In this document: positions 4,180-5,938 of the stretch, piece by piece
Layout: the number at the start of each line of letters is the position of its first letter
Numbering within the stretch: position 1 is the first letter of the stretch
Source: an uncultured Clostridia bacterium
Lineage (GTDB): Bacteria; Bacillota; Clostridia; Oscillospirales; Oscillospiraceae
DNA length: 5,938 nt
Direction: 5' to 3'
NCBI GenBank assembly: GCA_946405655.1
Contig: CAMJHX010000085.1
Coordinates: forward strand, 1 to 5,938
Notes under the pieces: model-generated
What the model saw: the letters and a program-made list of their open reading frames with translations, nothing else
Database searches by the model: none
Told to the model about the DNA's origin: nothing
Made by a program: the position numbers and the translations under genes

Positions 4180-5938
4180 ATGAAGAAGACCAGCAGATTT
4201 TTGGCCATTCTGCTTGTTGTGGCAATGATGGCGAGCTTCACCGCCGCCTTTGCCATGGACAAGGGCCAGCACAAGCAGTTCAAAACCTACACCTGCATCG
4301 GCGACAGCATCGCCGCCGGCTACACCGTGGACGGCATCGGCGAGGCAGTGGCGTTCTCCCGCGTGGAAGGCGCCTATCACGACCTGCTCGCAAAGATGGT
4401 CGACGCGAATCTGATCCAGCTCGCCTGCAGCGCGTTCCGCACCGTGGAGCTGCGCTACATGATCGACGGCGTCTACACCGACGACGACGGTCTCTGGGGC
4501 ATGGTCTGGGGCAAGCACACCTTCTCCACAGAAGCGCTTGATACCTTCACCGGAACGCTGATGGATTCGCTCAAGGCCTCTGATCTCGTGACGATCAACC
4601 TCGGCTCGAACGACATCATGAGCTACACCTACATCTCGGCTCTGATCGCGATGAGCGAGGACAGTTCCATCCCCGGCATGGACAAGATCAAGGAAGATCT
4701 GGAGAAGACCGGCGATCTCGGTGCAGCGCTGCTGAAGATGGTGGAAGCGGCTGAGTCCGTGGGCAAGATCAACAACGTTCTCAGCGCCGTCAGGAAGGCC
4801 CTGGACAAGTCCATGAAGCAGTTCAAGGACAACTGGAAGGCCAGCATCGACGGCATCCTCGGCGAGGGCGGCATCAATCCCGATACGATCATCTGCGCCG
4901 TCGGCGCCTACAACCCCGGCGACCACATCTACCTCGGCACCAACAACCAGATCGACCTTGCGCCGATCCTTCGTCCGGTTGTGAATCAGATCAACAGCTA
5001 CATGAAGTCCTTCGTCCGCCAGTATCCCGGTCACTATTACTTTGCGGACATGGTCGGCGTGGAGACCTTTGACGTCTCGGTCAGCGATCCTGCGTTCCAG
5101 AGCTACTTCACCTGGGCCAGCCATCCGACCCGCCTCGGCCACGCGCAGATGGCCAACCGCATCTATGACGCGCTCCCCGATCACTGGATGACCCATGAAT
5201 TCGGCGAGCAGCCGCAGGACGTGACCGTCGCCGAGGGCGAGACCGCCTCCTTCGTCGCGCAGGTCGCCAAGGCGAACTATCCGCACTACAAGTGGCAGAG
5301 CGCCGCGCCCGGCAGCGACGAGTGGACCGACATTGAGGGCGCCACGAGCAGAAAGCTCTCCTTCCCCGCGGAGCTCTACATGGACGGCGCGCAGCTGCGC
5401 TGCGTCTGCAGCATGACCTGCGACGCCGAGGGCAACCAGGAGGTCCTCTACAGCGAGCCCGCCACGCTCCATGTGACGGCAGCAGCCGTGGAGCCGACTG
5501 TCGAGCCGACCACGGAGCCTACTGTGGAGCCGACTGTCGAACCGACGACGGAGCCCACGACGGAACCGACGACCGAGCCCACGACGGAGCCCACGACGGA
5601 ACCGACGACGGAGCCCACCACGGAGCCGACGACCGAGCCCACGACGGAACCGACGACCGAGCCCACGACGGAGCCGACGACGGAACCCTCGACGGAACCG
5701 ACGACCGAGCCGACCACCGAGCCCACCACTGAGCCCGGAATGGGATTCCCCTTCAAGGACGTGACGAAGGAAGACAACTGGTCCTATGACGACATTTACT
5801 ACGTCTGGGACAACGGCATCATGAAGGGCATGGAGGACGATCTCTTCGTCCCGCAGGGCACCACCACCCGCGCGCAGTTCGCGACCGTCATCTACCGCAT
5901 GGCGGGCTCTCCCACCGTGACGGAGGAAGATTACGCCA
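4180..5938 (+). CDS. Secreted SGNH/GDSL-like hydrolase with Ig-like domain, EP-repeat linker and SLH anchor (3' end missing)
   Basis: The 586 residues in view form an open frame that runs off the right edge. The signal peptide ends near AFA (23-25). The SGNH domain (about 36-335) shows CIGDSIAAGY (39-48, S43), ACSAFRTVELRYMID (82-96), LGSNDI (141-146) and ASHPTRLGH (313-321, H315); the position three before His is Trp312 instead of Asp. Residues 343-433 read as a bacterial Ig-like domain (PQDVTVAEGETASF, YKWQS, EWTDIEGATS, LRCVC). A 12-base repeat tract encodes 21 EP units (437-520). The first SLH domain (about 523-574, FPFKDVTK to TTRAQFATVIYRMAG) follows; one or two more are expected outside the window. 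Compared with the paralogue at 2465, the Ig-like domain and linker are additional, as if raising the enzyme further from the wall. It has strong AGGAGG and its own promoter. Confidence 0.92.
   Translation, partial: MKKTSRFLAILLVVAMMASFTAAFAMDKGQHKQFKTYTCIGDSIAAGYTVDGIGEAVAFSRVEGAYHDLLAKMVDANLIQLACSAFRTVELRYMIDGVYTDDDGLWGMVWGKHTFSTEALDTFTGTLMDSLKASDLVTINLGSNDIMSYTYISALIAMSEDSSIPGMDKIKEDLEKTGDLGAALLKMVEAAESVGKINNVLSAVRKALDKSMKQFKDNWKASIDGILGEGGINPDTIICAVGAYNPGDHIYLGTNNQIDLAPILRPVVNQINSYMKSFVRQYPGHYYFADMVGVETFDVSVSDPAFQSYFTWASHPTRLGHAQMANRIYDALPDHWMTHEFGEQPQDVTVAEGETASFVAQVAKANYPHYKWQSAAPGSDEWTDIEGATSRKLSFPAELYMDGAQLRCVCSMTCDAEGNQEVLYSEPATLHVTAAAVEPTVEPTTEPTVEPTVEPTTEPTTEPTTEPTTEPTTEPTTEPTTEPTTEPTTEPTTEPTTEPTTEPSTEPTTEPTTEPTTEPGMGFPFKDVTKEDNWSYDDIYYVWDNGIMKGMEDDLFVPQGTTTRAQFATVIYRMAGSPTVTEEDYA
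5488..5739 (+). repeat. 12-base minisatellite encoding EP-tetrapeptide linker (21 units)
   Basis: Twenty-one tandem 12-base units encode [V/T]-E-P-[T/S/G]. The first five contain Val in four units; later units are nearly all TEPT, with one Ser (5689-5691) and a final Gly. Third positions vary among A, C and G (GAG or GAA; CCC or CCG; ACG or ACC), in blocks that suggest unit duplications. Such acidic Pro/Thr-rich spacers are extended and often glycosylated at Thr in wall proteins of Gram-positive bacteria. Here it separates the Ig-like domain from the SLH anchor. Confidence 0.95.

Noticed and set aside
4123..5472. A 449-codon open frame on the minus strand under the second SGNH gene
   Set aside because: Same codon-bias shadow, with no recognisable domain or ribosome binding site; the plus strand encodes signal peptide, SGNH and Ig-like domains.
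5448..5777. Minus-strand open frame encoding repeated VGSV units
   Set aside because: It is the reverse reading of the 12-base TEPT minisatellite, not an independent repeat protein.

Overview
The window looks like a GC-rich Gram-positive genome of the Clostridia, most likely an Oscillospiraceae-type gut anaerobe. This is inferred from strong AGGAGG-type ribosome binding sites, C/G-ending codons, and secreted proteins anchored by S-layer homology (SLH) domains. No rRNA or housekeeping marker is present to confirm it.

Left part (1-2018): a metal-handling locus. The 5' part of a DppB/OppB/NikB-type ABC permease runs off the left edge on the minus strand. Facing away from it is a tight plus-strand operon of three genes: a class I SAM-dependent methyltransferase (585-1376), a CsoR/RcnR-family metal-sensing repressor with a His-rich N-terminus (1373-1717, overlapping by ATGA), and a small His-rich protein of unknown function (1737-2018). 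The 199-base divergent control region holds a large imperfect inverted repeat. Each arm carries a C/G-tract of the kind bound by CsoR/RcnR proteins, next to the -35 of an outward-facing promoter. The simplest reading is that the repressor controls both its own operon and the importer. Nickel or cobalt is the best guess for the metal, but copper cannot be excluded because the C-H-C sensor ligands are present.

Middle (2019-2372): two overlapping hairpins, the second with a short T tail, probably end the metal operon. They are followed by a collapsed remnant of a secreted SGNH/SLH gene. In this remnant the GDS motif is joined in frame directly to the last part of an SLH domain and keeps its stop codon and a strong terminator.

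Right part (2373-5938): two separately transcribed, related genes for secreted cell-surface SGNH (GDSL-like) hydrolases. The first is complete (519 aa: signal peptide, SGNH domain, three SLH domains). The second is cut by the right edge (signal peptide, SGNH domain, Ig-like domain, a run of 21 EP-containing tetrapeptides, then a first SLH domain). Both have their own promoter, and the first has a strong 3' hairpin. With the remnant, they form a tandem family of at least three copies. Both intact copies lack the usual Asp three residues before the catalytic His.
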